Source: Halomonas sp. THAF5a (GTDB taxonomy: Bacteria; Pseudomonadota; Gammaproteobacteria; Pseudomonadales; Halomonadaceae). Taken from it: a stretch of DNA of 64,000 nucleotides. How positions within the stretch are numbered: position 1 is the first letter of the stretch; each line of letters opens with the position of its first letter. This document shows positions 44,274-54,016 of the stretch, piece after piece. A model generated the notes under the pieces. That model saw only the letters and a list, made by a program, of their open reading frames with translations, did no database searches and had not been told where the DNA came from. The translations under genes and the position numbers were made by a program. The stretch spans positions 620,001-684,000 of the forward strand of contig NZ_CP045417.1 in the NCBI RefSeq assembly GCF_009363755.1. Direction: 5' to 3'.

Positions 44274-44509
44274 CAGTCGCGGCGGCCCTCGCCACGAGGC
44301 GCGTCGGCACCAGGATCGGCCCCGGGCTCGGCATCGGACGGGGCGCGCGATGAGCGCGGCCGATCGTTCTCGTCCTCGTCGAAGAGGATGCGGTAGGCGG
44401 GGCCCTCGAGGTCCTCGAACTGGTCGTGGCGGACGGCCCAGAAGAAGGCCCAGACCGCCAGTCCCAGCAGGATCAGCGAGAGGGGGATCAGCAGGTAGAG
44501 GATGCTCAT
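44273..44509 (-). CDS. ccoS: cbb3 oxidase maturation protein CcoS
   Basis: 78 aa. One N-terminal membrane segment ([19 protein letters not shown]) followed by [23 protein letters not shown], the CcoS signature, and a polar acidic tail. Needed for heme and copper insertion into cbb3 oxidase in studied bacteria. Start overlaps the ccoI stop (ATGA) and stop overlaps the next start (TGATG). Confidence 0.93.
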   Translation of the reverse strand: MSILYLLIPLSLILLGLAVWAFFWAVRHDQFEDLEGPAYRILFDEDENDRPRSSRAPSDAEPGADPGADAPRGEGRRD

Positions 44510-46986
44510 GCGTTCACCAGCCTGGGGGAGTCGGCGCCGGCGGGGCGCTCGGGTCCGGCGCGGGTCAGGCGCAGGGCGTTGCCGACGACGACCAGCGAGC
44601 TCGCCGACATGCCGATGGCGGCGAGCCAGGGGGGCACGAAGCCCATCGCCGCCAGGGGCAGCGCCGAGACGTTGTAGATCAGCGACCAGGCCAGGTTCTG
44701 GCGGATGATGCGCCGGGTGGCGCGGCTGGTCGCGACGGCCTCGACGATACGCCCCAGCCGCGGGCCGAGCAAGACGGCGTCGGCGCGGGTGCGGGCGAGG
44801 TCGGTGGCGCCGTTCATGGCGATAGCCACGTCGGCCCCGGCCAGCACCGGCACGTCGTTGATGCCGTCGCCGACCATCGCCACCCGCTCGCCGGCGGCCT
44901 GCAGCGACCGGAGGCGCGCCAGCTTGTCCTCCGGGGAGGCCGCCGCCTGCCAGGTCGCGAGGCCGAGGCGCCGGGCCATGGCCGCCACCGCCGACTCGGT
45001 GTCGCCGGAGAGCAGTTCCACGGCGAGGCCGCGGGCCTCCAGCGCCGCTATGGTCTCCCGGGCATCCTCGCGCAGGCGGTCGTGCAGGCGGAACCAGGCG
45101 CGGGGGGCGCCCGCCTCCGCCAGCAGCAGCCACTGCCCCTCGCCCGGCGTCTCGGGACTCGCCTCGGGGGCGGCGAAGGCGGGCGTGCCGAGCCGCCAGC
45201 GGCGCCCGTCGATGTGGCCCTCCAGGCCCTGGCCGGGGCGGCTGAGCACCCCGTCGGCGGCGAGGCCGGCCTCGCGGAAGGGGCGGAAGGCGCGGGCGAT
45301 GGGGTGCTCGGAGTGGGCCTCCAGGGCGGCGGCCAGGGCGCGGGCACGCGCCTCGTCCAGGCCCTCGCCGAGCGGACGGGTCTCCACCAGGCTCATCTCG
45401 CCGCTGGTCAGGGTGCCGGTCTTGTCGAAGATCACCCGGTCGAGCTGCGACAGCGCCTCCAGGGCGTCGGCGCGGGTGATCAGCACGCCGCGGCGGTGCA
45501 GCCGGCCATGGCCGGCGGTCAGCGCCGTGGGCGTGGCCAGCGCCAGGGCGCAGGGGCAGGTCACCACCAGTACCGAGAGGGTGACCCAGAGGGTGCGCTC
45601 GGGGTCGATGAACCACCAGGCGACGGCCACGGCGACGGAGATCAGCAGCACCTGCAGCACGAAGTGGTGGGCCATGCGCGCCGCCAGCTGGGCGATGCGC
45701 GGCCGGCTGGCGAAGGCGCGGTCGGTGAGGTCGACGATGCCGGCGACCCGGGCCTCGGCCCCGGTGTGGGTGACGCGCACCGTCAGCGGGCTCTCGATGT
45801 TCTGGCTGCCGCCGGTGACGCGGTCGCCGACGCGCCGGGTCACCGGCAGGTATTCGCCGGTGAGCATCGACTCGTCGAGGCTCGATTCGCCGCTCTCGAT
45901 GATGCCGTCGGCCGGCACGCCGTGGCCGGGCTTGACCAGCACCCGGTCGCCGGCGGCCAGCTCGCTGGAGGGCAGGATACGCTCCTCGCCCGCCTCGGTG
46001 AGGCGGATCGCCGAGAGCGGCAGCACGCCGGCGAGGGCGTTGCCGCTGTGGCCGCTGCGGCGCCGGGCGCGCACCTCGATGTAGCGCCCGAAGAGCAGGA
46101 AGAAGGTGAACATCGCCACCGAGTCGAAGTAGACGTCGCCATGGCCGATGATCACCGCGTAGCCGCTGGCCAGGTAGGCGCCGCCGATGGCCAGGGACAC
46201 CGGCACGTCCATGCCCAGGGTGCGGGTCCGAAGGTCGCGCAGGGCGCCCGCGAAGAAGGGCTGGGCCGAGAAGAGCACCACCGGGGTGGCCAGGGCGAAG
46301 GAGAGCCAGTGGAAGAGGGCGTCGAAGTCCGCGCTGATCTCGCCGGGGTCCGCCACGTAGATCGGGATCGAGAACATCAGCACCTGCATCATCGCCACCG
46401 CGGCGACGATCAGCCGGCGCACGTTCATGCGCTCCTCGTGCTGCAGCCGGCTCTGGGCCGCGTCGGGCTCGTAGGGCTGGGCCGGATAGCCGATGGCGGC
46501 CATCTCGGCCAGTATCCGCGACAGGCTCACCCGCGCGGGGTCCCAGCCGACCCGCACACGATGGTGGGAGAGGTTGACGGCGCTGGCCTCGATGCCGTCC
46601 AGGGCGTTGAGGCGGTGCTCGATCAGCCAGGCGCAGGCGGCGCAGGTGATGCCGTCCACGGCGAGGGTGGCGTGGACGCCGCCGCCCTCGGCGTCGGGAT
46701 GCACGAAGCGCGCCTGCAGCCCGGGGTCGTCGAACACCGCCCAGGTCTCGGCGTGCACCGCCTGGCGATCGTCCGGGCGCTCGGGCAGCTCGGTGCGAAA
46801 GCGATAGTAGCTTTCGAGGCCGCCATCGACGATGGCGTGGGCCACGGCCTCGCAGCCGGGACAGCAGAGCGGCTTTGGCTCATCGTCCAGGGTGATCGAC
46901 CAGGGGGCGTCGGCGGGCACCCGGCTGCCGCAGTGGTAGCAGCCGGGGGCGTCGCGCGTCGGGGCGGGCGTGGCGGTCGCGCTCAT
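44506..46986 (-). CDS. ccoI: Copper-exporting P-type ATPase CcoI/FixI
   Basis: 826 aa P1B-type ATPase that supplies copper for cbb3 assembly. N-terminal Cys-rich region (CYHCGSRV and [10 protein letters not shown]), one heavy-metal-associated domain with [15 protein letters not shown], eight membrane segments, the metal motif CPC in [16 protein letters not shown], phosphorylation site [11 protein letters not shown] and hinge [12 protein letters not shown]. It starts one base after the ccoH stop and overlaps ccoS by 4 nt. Confidence 0.96.
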   Translation of the reverse strand: MSATATPAPTRDAPGCYHCGSRVPADAPWSITLDDEPKPLCCPGCEAVAHAIVDGGLESYYRFRTELPERPDDRQAVHAETWAVFDDPGLQARFVHPDAEGGGVHATLAVDGITCAACAWLIEHRLNALDGIEASAVNLSHHRVRVGWDPARVSLSRILAEMAAIGYPAQPYEPDAAQSRLQHEERMNVRRLIVAAVAMMQVLMFSIPIYVADPGEISADFDALFHWLSFALATPVVLFSAQPFFAGALRDLRTRTLGMDVPVSLAIGGAYLASGYAVIIGHGDVYFDSVAMFTFFLLFGRYIEVRARRRSGHSGNALAGVLPLSAIRLTEAGEERILPSSELAAGDRVLVKPGHGVPADGIIESGESSLDESMLTGEYLPVTRRVGDRVTGGSQNIESPLTVRVTHTGAEARVAGIVDLTDRAFASRPRIAQLAARMAHHFVLQVLLISVAVAVAWWFIDPERTLWVTLSVLVVTCPCALALATPTALTAGHGRLHRRGVLITRADALEALSQLDRVIFDKTGTLTSGEMSLVETRPLGEGLDEARARALAAALEAHSEHPIARAFRPFREAGLAADGVLSRPGQGLEGHIDGRRWRLGTPAFAAPEASPETPGEGQWLLLAEAGAPRAWFRLHDRLREDARETIAALEARGLAVELLSGDTESAVAAMARRLGLATWQAAASPEDKLARLRSLQAAGERVAMVGDGINDVPVLAGADVAIAMNGATDLARTRADAVLLGPRLGRIVEAVATSRATRRIIRQNLAWSLIYNVSALPLAAMGFVPPWLAAIGMSASSLVVVGNALRLTRAGPERPAGADSPRLVNA

Positions 46987-47499
46987 CTAGAGGCCGGGGG
47001 AGAGCGAGATCTCGCCGTCCGTCGGGAAGGTCGCCTCGCCGGTCAGGCGCCACTCGGCGTCGCGGCCCTCGTCCGGCTGCAGGTGCAGGTACCAGCGATA
47101 CTCGAGCGCCTGGTCGATCGACGCCACATAGCGCCCGTCGCGCACGTGCTCGAGCACCAGCGAACGGTCGCGGCTGCTATCGGTGGGGAAGATCAGGTCG
47201 AGATAGAGCCGCGCCGGCCGGCGCTCGCCGGCCAGGTCGATGACGATGTCGCCGGTGCGCGGGTCGGCGCGCATGACGGCCTCGAGGCCCAGCTGGCTGG
47301 CGTGCTTCTGCTTGGCCAGCTGCTCGTTGATGGCCAGCCCCTCCTGGTAGTAGTCCTGCTCCACGGTGCCGTCGTAGAAGTGGATCGAGAGCACCAGGTA
47401 GGTGACGCTGAAGGTCACCGACGAGGCCAGCAGGCCGATCAGGAACCACGGCCAGAACTGCTTGTACCAGGGGGGGATGCTTTCCGGTTCCGCACTCAT
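46987..47499 (-). CDS. ccoH: cbb3 oxidase assembly protein CcoH/FixH
   Basis: 170 aa. Cytoplasmic start SIPPWYKQFWPWFLIGLL leads into a single membrane segment, then YDGTVEQDYYQEGLAINEQLAKQ and a periplasmic beta domain, the FixH layout. Its start overlaps the ccoG stop by one base (TGATG) and its stop abuts ccoI. Confidence 0.93.
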   Translation of the reverse strand: MSAEPESIPPWYKQFWPWFLIGLLASSVTFSVTYLVLSIHFYDGTVEQDYYQEGLAINEQLAKQKHASQLGLEAVMRADPRTGDIVIDLAGERRPARLYLDLIFPTDSSRDRSLVLEHVRDGRYVASIDQALEYRWYLHLQPDEGRDAEWRLTGEATFPTDGEISLSPGL

Positions 47500-48932
47500 C
47501 AGCGGGTCTCTCCTAGGAATCGGCTGTCACGTTCGATGGCGATGTCGGCGTCCGTCGCCTCCACGCGCAGGATGATCTCGGCGCTGGGCCGGTCGATGGC
47601 GTCGGGGGGCACGCTGGCCTGGATCACCAGCTGGCGCGACTCGCTGGCCGGCACGCTGATCTCGCGGGTGTCGAGGGTCAGGCCGGGCAGGCCGGAGGCG
47701 GACAGCCGGTAGTCGTGGGGCCGGTGGTCGAGGTTGCGCACGGTCACCGTGTAGACGTTGCTGATGCGCCCGTCCCGGGTCATCTGGAACAGCTGGGTGC
47801 GCTCGCGCTCGACGTCGAAGCCCAGCGGCGTGCGATCGGCCACCGCCCAGGCGAAGACGCCGATCATCACCAGCAGGGCGGCCAGGTACCCGAGCAGGCG
47901 CGGGCGCAGGATATGCGTCGGCTTGCCCTCCAGGGCGTTCTCGGTGGTGTAGCGGATCAGCCCCCGCGGGTAGCCCATCTTGTCCATCACGCTGTCGCAG
48001 GCGTCGATGCAGGCCGCGCAGGTGATGCACTCGTACTGCAGGCCGTCGCGGATGTCGATACCGGTGGGGCAGACCTGCACGCAGAGATCGCAGTCGATGC
48101 AGTCGCCGTGGCCGGCGGCCCGGGCCTCCTCGTGGCCGAGGGTCTTCCTGCGCGGCCCGCGGGGCTCGCCGCGGGCGCTGTCGTAGGAAACGATCAGGGT
48201 GTCGCGGTCGAACATCACCGACTGGAAGCGGGCGTAGGGGCACATGTAGATGCACACCTGCTCGCGCAGCCAGCCGGCGTTGAGGTAGGTGAAGACCAGG
48301 AAGAAGCCGACCCAGAAGTAGGACCAGCCGTGGGCCTCGAGGGTCGGCAGCTCCACCACCAGGTCACGGATCGGCGTGAAGTAGCCGACGAAGGTCACGC
48401 CCGTGGCCAGCGCGATCAAGAGCCACACGGCGTGCTTGGCGCTCTTGCGCCACAGCTTGTCGCCGGTCATGGGCTGCTTGTCGAGCTTGATGCGGCGATT
48501 GCGCGAGCCCTCGAGGCGATGCTCCACCCAGATGAACAGGAAGGTCCAGACGCTCTGCGGGCAGGTGTAGCCGCACCAGACGCGCCCGGCGAACACCGTG
48601 ATGAAGAACAGGCCGAAGGCGCAGATGATCAAGAGCCACGAGAGCAGCATGAACTCCTGGGGGTAGAAGGTCGCCCCGAAGATGTGGAACTCCCGGCCGG
48701 GCAGGTCGAACCAGACCGCCGGGCGGTCGCCCCAGGGCACCCAGGGCAGCAGGAAGAAGCCCAGCATCAGGGCCCAGTTGGCGCTGCGGCGCAGGCGCTG
48801 GAAGACCCCCTTGATCTCGCGGACGTAGATATGCCGCCGGCTCTCGTACATGTGCTGGGTGACCGCCTCGTTCGGCGCGTGGTGCTGCACCGGATCCGGG
48901 GTGACGTCGTGGGTCGGGATCTTCTCGCTCAT
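47499..48932 (-). CDS. ccoG: cbb3 accessory iron-sulfur protein CcoG
   Basis: 477 aa membrane ferredoxin-like protein, reported in other bacteria to act in copper reduction. About five membrane segments, VWCGYTCPQSVWT near the second, then two 4Fe-4S motifs CIDCDLCVQVCPTGIDI and CITCAACIDACDSVMDK, and a C-terminal Ig-like periplasmic domain. ATG 48932 (MSEKIPTHDVTPDP) is chosen; the frame extends to 49046 but that part runs through intergenic sequence. The RBS is weak. First gene of ccoGHIS, 142 nt after ccoP with a terminator between. Confidence 0.94.
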   Translation of the reverse strand: MSEKIPTHDVTPDPVQHHAPNEAVTQHMYESRRHIYVREIKGVFQRLRRSANWALMLGFFLLPWVPWGDRPAVWFDLPGREFHIFGATFYPQEFMLLSWLLIICAFGLFFITVFAGRVWCGYTCPQSVWTFLFIWVEHRLEGSRNRRIKLDKQPMTGDKLWRKSAKHAVWLLIALATGVTFVGYFTPIRDLVVELPTLEAHGWSYFWVGFFLVFTYLNAGWLREQVCIYMCPYARFQSVMFDRDTLIVSYDSARGEPRGPRRKTLGHEEARAAGHGDCIDCDLCVQVCPTGIDIRDGLQYECITCAACIDACDSVMDKMGYPRGLIRYTTENALEGKPTHILRPRLLGYLAALLVMIGVFAWAVADRTPLGFDVERERTQLFQMTRDGRISNVYTVTVRNLDHRPHDYRLSASGLPGLTLDTREISVPASESRQLVIQASVPPDAIDRPSAEIILRVEATDADIAIERDSRFLGETR

Positions 48933-49023
48933 GGCAGGCTCGTGGCTGGCAAGGAGGGGAGGGCCGTCGGGGGCAACCCGCTGCGGATGGTCGATATTGT
49001 ATCGGGGTGGTCGCATAACGAGA

Positions 49024-49050
49024 AAGGGTGCGACCGGAGGCCGCACCCTT
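49024..49050 (-). terminator. Terminator between ccoNOQP and ccoG
   Basis: A 9-bp stem (49024-49032 with 49042-49050), nine-base loop; on the minus strand it continues CTTTCTCGTT. It should end or attenuate the structural operon before the accessory genes. Confidence 0.8.
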
Positions 49051-49074
49051 GGCTTGCCGTCATTCGACGCCGGC

Positions 49075-50004
49075 TCAGTCCTCGCGGCTCAGGCCGTAGA
49101 CGTAGGCGGCGACGAGGTGGACCTTGTCCTCGCCGATGTAGGCGGCCTGGGCCGGCATGTGGCCGTTGCGGCCGTTACGCAGGGTCTGGCGCACCGAGTC
49201 GGCCAGCGACTGGCCCGGCGCCTGGTAGAGCCAGGCGTCGTCGGTCAGGTTGGGCGCGCCCAGGGCCTGGTTGCCGGTGCCGTCGGGCATGTGGCAGGCG
49301 GCGCATACCGAGGCGAACACGTTGGCGCCCTGCTCGGCACGCTCGGGATCCTCGGCGTTGCCGGAGAGCGAGAGCACGTGCTGGGTGACGTTCTCGATGT
49401 TCTCCTCGCCCAGCTGCTGCCAGGAGGGCATCAGGCCGTTACGCCCGTTGTTGAGGGTCTGGACGATGTTCTCCGGCGCGCCGCCGTAGAGCCAGGCGTC
49501 GTCGGTGAGGTTGGGGAAGCCGTAGCCGCCCTGGGCGTTGGAGCCGTGGCAGATCGCGCAGTTGTTGAGGAAGATCCGCTCGGCGACCTGCATCGCCTCG
49601 GCGTCCTGGGAGAGTTCCGGAATCGGCACCTCCTGGTACTGGGCGAAGATCGGCGCGAAGCGCTCCTCGGCGCGAGCGACCTCCTCCTCCCACTGGCTCT
49701 CCTGGCTCCAGCCCAGCAGGCCGGCGAAGTTGCCGAGGCCGGGGTAGAGCACCAGGTAGCCCAGCGAGAAGATCACGGTGCCGACGTAGAGCTGGAACCA
49801 CCAGCGCGGCAGCGGGTTGTCGTACTCCTCGATGCCGTCGGCGGCGTGGCCCGTGGTGTCGACGTTGCCGTCGGCATCCGGGATCTTGTCGGTCTTGCGG
49901 TTGGCGAAGAGTACCCAGGCGCTGATGCCGATGGTGCCCAGCGTGATGACGATGATCCAGGCGCTCCAGAAGCTGGAAAGGGAGTCACCCCAAAAATTGT
50001 TCAT
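49075..50004 (-). CDS. ccoP: cbb3 oxidase diheme subunit CcoP
   Basis: 309 aa. N-terminal membrane segments (about 12-34 and 68-90) anchor two periplasmic cytochrome c domains with CAICH and CAACH heme sites, each followed by NLTDDAWLY and a Met ligand region (NGRNGLMPSW, NGRNGHMPAQ). Passes electrons to CcoO and the catalytic subunit. Start overlaps the ccoQ stop (ATGA). Confidence 0.97.
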   Translation of the reverse strand: MNNFWGDSLSSFWSAWIIVITLGTIGISAWVLFANRKTDKIPDADGNVDTTGHAADGIEEYDNPLPRWWFQLYVGTVIFSLGYLVLYPGLGNFAGLLGWSQESQWEEEVARAEERFAPIFAQYQEVPIPELSQDAEAMQVAERIFLNNCAICHGSNAQGGYGFPNLTDDAWLYGGAPENIVQTLNNGRNGLMPSWQQLGEENIENVTQHVLSLSGNAEDPERAEQGANVFASVCAACHMPDGTGNQALGAPNLTDDAWLYQAPGQSLADSVRQTLRNGRNGHMPAQAAYIGEDKVHLVAAYVYGLSRED

Positions 50005-50213
50005 GTGTTCCTCTCTCCCTTGTCGTGTCGGGAATCGGCCTCTCGGGAGGCATTCTGGTCACGGTGCGGCGGTTCATCCTCATCGGCGAAGGGCAGGTTG
50101 GCCGCCTCGTCGAAATCCGGCTTGCGTCGCTTCGAGTAGGCCCACATCGTGAGCCCCGCGAAGCTGATGATCAGCAGGATGATGATCACCCCGTTGACGA
50201 TCCCGTTATCCAT
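50001..50213 (-). CDS. ccoQ: cbb3 oxidase small subunit CcoQ
   Basis: 70 aa. One membrane segment (VNGVIIILLIISFAGLTMWAYS) followed by KRRKPDFDEAANLPFADED, the usual CcoQ cytoplasmic tail, here lengthened by about 20 polar residues. It stabilises the complex. It starts 2 nt after the ccoO stop and overlaps ccoP by 4 nt. Confidence 0.93.
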   Translation of the reverse strand: MDNGIVNGVIIILLIISFAGLTMWAYSKRRKPDFDEAANLPFADEDEPPHRDQNASREADSRHDKGERNT

Positions 50214-50215
50214 GA

Positions 50216-50824
50216 TCAGCGCGAATCCTTGAGCACGGTGCCGAGCTGCTGCAGGTAGGCGACCAGCGCGGTGATCTCCCGCTCGCCGCGCACTTCCTCG
50301 CTGGCGTTGGCAATCTGCTCGTCGGTGTAGGGGACGCCCAGCTTCTGCATGACGCGCATCTCGTCGTCGATGCGCTCGCCGCTCAGCGTGTTCTCGAACA
50401 GCCACGGGTAGGCCGGCATGATCGACTCCGGCACCACGTCACGCGGGTTGTAGAGGTGGGCGCGGTGCCAGTCGTCGCTGTAGCGGCCGCCGACGCGAGC
50501 TAGGTCCGGCCCGGTGCGCTTGGAGCCCCACAGAAAGTTGTGCTCGTAGACCTGTTCGCCCGCGACGCTGTAGGGGCCGTAGCGCTCGGTCTCGGCGCGG
50601 AAGGGGCGCACCATCTGCGAGTGGCAGCCGACGCAGCCCTCGCGGCGGTAGACGCCGCGACCCGCTAGCTCGAGGGGGGTGAGAGGCTCGAGGCCCTCGA
50701 CCGGCTCGGTGGTCTGCTTCTGGAAGAACAGCGGCACGATCTCCGCCAGGCCCCCGAAGCTGATCACTACCAGGATCAGCACGGCGAGCAGACCGACGTT
50801 CTTTTCGACTATCTCGTGTCTCAT
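50216..50824 (-). CDS. ccoO: cbb3 oxidase monoheme subunit CcoO
   Basis: 202 aa. Membrane anchor ([25 protein letters not shown]) then a cytochrome c domain with [21 protein letters not shown]; Met ligand in [13 protein letters not shown]. Lies 23 nt after ccoN and directly before ccoQ. Confidence 0.97.
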   Translation of the reverse strand: MRHEIVEKNVGLLAVLILVVISFGGLAEIVPLFFQKQTTEPVEGLEPLTPLELAGRGVYRREGCVGCHSQMVRPFRAETERYGPYSVAGEQVYEHNFLWGSKRTGPDLARVGGRYSDDWHRAHLYNPRDVVPESIMPAYPWLFENTLSGERIDDEMRVMQKLGVPYTDEQIANASEEVRGEREITALVAYLQQLGTVLKDSR

Positions 50825-50847
50825 TGGTGTCTCGTTCCCTGGTTGGC

Positions 50848-52272
50848 TCAGGCGGTCTGCGGAATCGGCTGACGGGCGCCTTCACCGCGACGCACGGTCA
50901 TGTACACGTTGAAGGCCATGATCAGCATGCCGGCCACCCAGCACAGGCCGCCGATCAGGCGAACGATGTAACCCGGGCCGCTGGCCTCGACGGACTCGAC
51001 GAAGGTGTACATCAGGGTGCCGTCGGGGTTCACGGCGCGCCACATCAGGCCCTGCAGGATGCCGTTGACCCACATGGCGGCGATGTAGAGCACGGTGCCG
51101 ATGGTCGCGAGCCAGAAGTGCACGGCGATCAGGTTCACCGAGTGCATCTCGGTGCGGCCGAACAGGCGCGGGATCAGGTGGTACATGGAACCGATGGTGA
51201 TCATCGCCACCCAGCCCAGGGCGCCGGCATGGACGTGGCCGATGGTCCAGTCGGTATAGTGGGAGAGGGCGTTGACGGTCTTCACCGCCATCATCGGGCC
51301 CTCGAAGGTGGACATGCCGTAGAAGGAGAGGGCCACCACCAGGAAGCGCAGGGTCGGGTCGGTGCGCAGCTTATGCCAGGCGCCGGAGAGGGTCATCATG
51401 CCGTTGATCATGCCGCCCCAGGAGGGGGCCAGCAGGATGATCGAGAGCACCATGCCGAGCGACTGGGTCCAGTTGGGCAGCGCGGTGTAGTGCAGGTGGT
51501 GCGGGCCGGCCCACATGTACACCATGATCAGCGCCCAGAAGTGGACGATGGAGAGACGATAGGAGTAGACCGGGCGCTCGGCCTGCTTGGGCACGAAGTA
51601 GTACATCATCCCCAGGAAGCCGGCGGTCAGGAAGAAGCCCACCGCGTTGTGGCCGTACCACCACTGGGTCATCGCATCGATGGCGCCCGAGTAGATGGAG
51701 ACCGAGAAGGTCGCGGTCACCGGGATCGAGGCGCTGTTGACGATATGCAGCACGGCCACGGTGATGATGAAGGCCGCGAAGAACCAGTTCGCCACGTAGA
51801 TATGGGAGGTCTTGCGCAGCTTGATGGTCCCCAGGAAGACGATGGCATAGCTGATCCAGACCACGGCCAGCAGGATGTCGATCGGCCACTCCAGTTCGGC
51901 GTACTCCTTGGTGCTGGTCAGGCCCAGCGGCAGTGTGACGACCGCGGAGAGGATCACCGCCTGCCAGCCCCAGAAGGTGAAGGCGGCCAGCTTGTCCGAG
52001 AACAGTCGCACCTGGCAGGTTCGCTGCACGACGTAGTAGGAGGTGGCGAAGAGCGCCGAGCCGCCGAAGGCGAAGATCACGGCGTTGGTGTGCAGGGGGC
52101 GCAGGCGGCCGAAGCTCGTCCACGGCAGTCCCAGGTTCAGTTCCGGCCATACCAGCTGAGAGGCGAGGACGACACCGAGGGCCATGCCCACGATGCCCCA
52201 CACCACCGTCATGATCGCGAACTGCCGAACTACCTTGTAGTTGTAGGTCGGGTGTTCAAATGCTGTGCTCAT
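50848..52272 (-). CDS. ccoN: cbb3-type cytochrome c oxidase catalytic subunit CcoN
   Basis: 474 aa, 12 membrane helices. Heme and copper ligands are visible in [13 protein letters not shown] (heme b His), [11 protein letters not shown] (CuB His), [12 protein letters not shown] (CuB His pair) and [11 protein letters not shown] (heme His). High-affinity proton-pumping oxidase for low oxygen. First gene of ccoNOQP. The 163 bp upstream to the divergent hydrolase contain no convincing TTGATnnnnATCAA FNR box, so control by the FNR at 41313 is expected from biology but not shown here. Confidence 0.98.
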   Translation of the reverse strand: MSTAFEHPTYNYKVVRQFAIMTVVWGIVGMALGVVLASQLVWPELNLGLPWTSFGRLRPLHTNAVIFAFGGSALFATSYYVVQRTCQVRLFSDKLAAFTFWGWQAVILSAVVTLPLGLTSTKEYAELEWPIDILLAVVWISYAIVFLGTIKLRKTSHIYVANWFFAAFIITVAVLHIVNSASIPVTATFSVSIYSGAIDAMTQWWYGHNAVGFFLTAGFLGMMYYFVPKQAERPVYSYRLSIVHFWALIMVYMWAGPHHLHYTALPNWTQSLGMVLSIILLAPSWGGMINGMMTLSGAWHKLRTDPTLRFLVVALSFYGMSTFEGPMMAVKTVNALSHYTDWTIGHVHAGALGWVAMITIGSMYHLIPRLFGRTEMHSVNLIAVHFWLATIGTVLYIAAMWVNGILQGLMWRAVNPDGTLMYTFVESVEASGPGYIVRLIGGLCWVAGMLIMAFNVYMTVRRGEGARQPIPQTA

Positions 52273-52435
52273 GTCAGGTTCCCATCGAACGCGGTTTGGG
52301 GGTGTCCCGCGGCATTCTGCCTCGGGGTGACCTCCGCAGGATGATGCAGGTCTTTAACCAAGGGTGATTCTAGCGCAGGCGTCCGGCAAGCTGAACACGC
52401 CAATGTGTTGATTTATGAACTCAAGGAGGCCTAAG

Positions 52436-53170
52436 TTGTCGGACTATTTTGGTCGGGATTTGCCCTCGATCGACCGCGCTTCCCTGCCTCGGCGGCTGCT
52501 CGATGGCGAGCAGGGAGGCTGGGATATCGCGGGGCTAGGCCCGCTGGAAGTGCGCGGCGAAGCCCGCATCGGGCGGCTGCTTTTCGGCCACGGAGCCGGA
52601 GCGGGCCAGGGTTCAACCTTCATGCAACGCTTGCGCGAGGCCCTCGCCCGGGTCGGGGTACAGACCCTGGCCTTCGAGTTCGATTACCTGCAGACCATGC
52701 GCCGCGAAGGGCGCCGCCGTCCTCCGCCCAGGGTCGAGCGCCTGGTCGATGAACTCTCCCTGTGGTGCGACAGCGTGTCGCACCGCGACCTTCCGCCGCT
52801 CTGGTGGGGCGGCAAGTCCATGGGGGGCCGCGTGGCCAGCCTGCTGGCGGCCCAGTCCGCCGGCGAGGGCGCACCCAAGGGACTCATACTGTGCGGCTAC
52901 CCCTTCCATCCCCCCGGCAAGCCGGAACGGCTGCGCCTCGCGCACTGGCCCTCGCTCGCCTGCCCGACCCTGGTCGTGCAGGGGAGTCGTGACCCCTTCG
53001 GCACTCGCGAGCAGGTGGCGGGCTACGGGCTGCCCGAGGTGGCCCGGGTGCACTGGCTGGAGGGGGGCGATCATGACTGGACGCCCAGGCGCGCCTCGGG
53101 CCGCGACCAGGCGGCGCTGATCGACGAGGGCGCCGCCGCCATCGCCGCCTTCATGAGCGAAGCCTCCTGA
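52436..53170 (+). CDS. Alpha/beta hydrolase of the KANL3/Tex30-like family
   Basis: 244 aa. Alpha/beta fold with oxyanion segment RLLFGHGAGAGQGSTFM (about 47-63), nucleophile S128 in WGGKSMGGRVAS, Asp186 in VVQGSRDPFG and His213 in EGGDHDW, a complete triad. Substrate unknown. TTG at 52436 is preceded by AAGGAGG at 6 nt and is the likely start; the ATG at 52415 has no RBS and would lie upstream of that box. It is divergent from ccoN and followed by the tRNA cluster. Confidence 0.85.
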   Translation: MSDYFGRDLPSIDRASLPRRLLDGEQGGWDIAGLGPLEVRGEARIGRLLFGHGAGAGQGSTFMQRLREALARVGVQTLAFEFDYLQTMRREGRRRPPPRVERLVDELSLWCDSVSHRDLPPLWWGGKSMGGRVASLLAAQSAGEGAPKGLILCGYPFHPPGKPERLRLAHWPSLACPTLVVQGSRDPFGTREQVAGYGLPEVARVHWLEGGDHDWTPRRASGRDQAALIDEGAAAIAAFMSEAS

Positions 53171-53260
53171 AAGCCGCGCGGCGCGGGCGATGTGGCCAAG
53201 TGGATGAAAGGGCGGCGATTCTCCTGGGCAAAAAGGTTCGCGATGGTGGCGCAAAAAGCG

Positions 53261-53288
53261 TTGACATTGATCGGGTCCCCTGTAGAAT
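53261..53288 (+). promoter_or_regulatory. Promoter of the tRNA-Val/Asp cluster
   Basis: Perfect -35 TTGACA (53261-53266), 16-bp spacer, TAGAAT (53283-53288), followed by a GC-rich discriminator, as for stringently controlled tRNA operons. Confidence 0.85.
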
Positions 53289-53306
53289 GCAGCGCCACGT
53301 GACCGG

Positions 53307-53382
53307 GGGTGGTTAGCTCAGCTGGGAGAGCACCAGCCTTACAAGCTGGGGGTCACAGGTTCGAACCCTGTACCACCCACCA
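53307..53382 (+). tRNA. tRNA-Val (anticodon UAC)
   Basis: 76 nt including encoded CCA. Acceptor GGGTGGT pairs with ACCACCC; anticodon stem CCAGC/GCTGG with loop CTTACAA; TTCGAAC in the T-loop. Confidence 0.97.
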
Positions 53383-53424
53383 ATGCTCCGGCAATGGTCG
53401 GGTCACGTGAGAAAAGAGAGCAGC

Positions 53425-53501
53425 GGACCGGTAGTTCAGTTGGTTAGAATGCCGGCCTGTCACGCCGGAGGTCGCGGGTTCGAGTCCCGTCCGGTCCGCC
53501 A
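53425..53501 (+). tRNA. tRNA-Asp (anticodon GUC), copy 1
   Basis: 77 nt with encoded CCA. Acceptor GGACCGG/CCGGTCC, discriminator G; anticodon stem CCGGC/GCCGG with loop CTGTCAC. Confidence 0.97.
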
Positions 53502-53529
53502 ACCTCTTCCTCGTCGCAAGTCGTCTTGC

Positions 53530-53606
53530 GGACCGGTAGTTCAGTTGGTTAGAATGCCGGCCTGTCACGCCGGAGGTCGCGGGTTCGAGTCCCGTCCGGT
53601 CCGCCA
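53530..53606 (+). tRNA. tRNA-Asp (anticodon GUC), copy 2
   Basis: Identical by eye to copy 1 over the full 77 nt, 28 nt further on; the duplicated unit is essentially the tRNA itself plus a GC dinucleotide. Confidence 0.97.
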
Positions 53607-53648
53607 CGATGGCATGAGACAGTCGCAGTAAAAGTTGCAGTATCGCGT

Positions 53649-53725
53649 GGGTGATTAGCTCAGTTGGTTAGAGCACCAGCCTCACATGCTGGGGGTCACT
53701 GGTTCGAGTCCGGTATCACCCACCA
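53649..53725 (+). tRNA. tRNA-Val (anticodon CAC)
   Basis: 77 nt with CCA. Acceptor GGGTGAT/ATCACCC; anticodon stem CCAGC/GCTGG with loop CTCACAT, anticodon CAC for GUG codons. Confidence 0.96.
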
Positions 53726-53728
53726 CGC

Positions 53729-53805
53729 GGACCGGTAGTTCAGTTGGTTAGAATGCCGGCCTGTCACGCCGGAGGTCGCGGGTTCGAGTCCCGTCCGGTC
53801 CGCCA
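53729..53805 (+). tRNA. tRNA-Asp (anticodon GUC), copy 3
   Basis: Third identical tRNA-Asp, only 3 nt after the CCA of tRNA-Val(CAC). Confidence 0.97.
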
Positions 53806-53821
53806 CTGCACACGAATTCGT

Positions 53822-53862
53822 CAGCCCCGAGATCCTTCGCGATCTCGGGGCTGTTTCGTTTC
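53822..53862 (+). terminator. Terminator of the tRNA cluster
   Basis: A 13-bp stem (53822-53834 with 53841-53853), six-base loop, followed by TTTCGTTT. Confidence 0.9.
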
Positions 53863-54016
53863 CGGCCTCGCCCTTCGCTGGCTTCCCTGCCTGATCCCTT
53901 CCTTGCTGATCCATTGGTCGCGATGTCGCCGCCGACGGCGATGAGCCTTTGCGTCTCGCGGTGCGACTATCATACAGTTGTTTGAAATCTCGCCGTCCGA
54001 CGATGAGGATCCTGTC

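Noticed and set aside
52273..52435. FNR box upstream of ccoN
   Set aside because: TTGAGTTCATAAATCAA has outward halves but the spacing is 9 bases instead of 6, and no better match is present; I do not call it.
53307..53805. tRNA cluster as an integration site
   Set aside because: No integrase, duplicated tRNA 3' end outside the genes, or foreign block is visible; downstream is core fadH and prkA.
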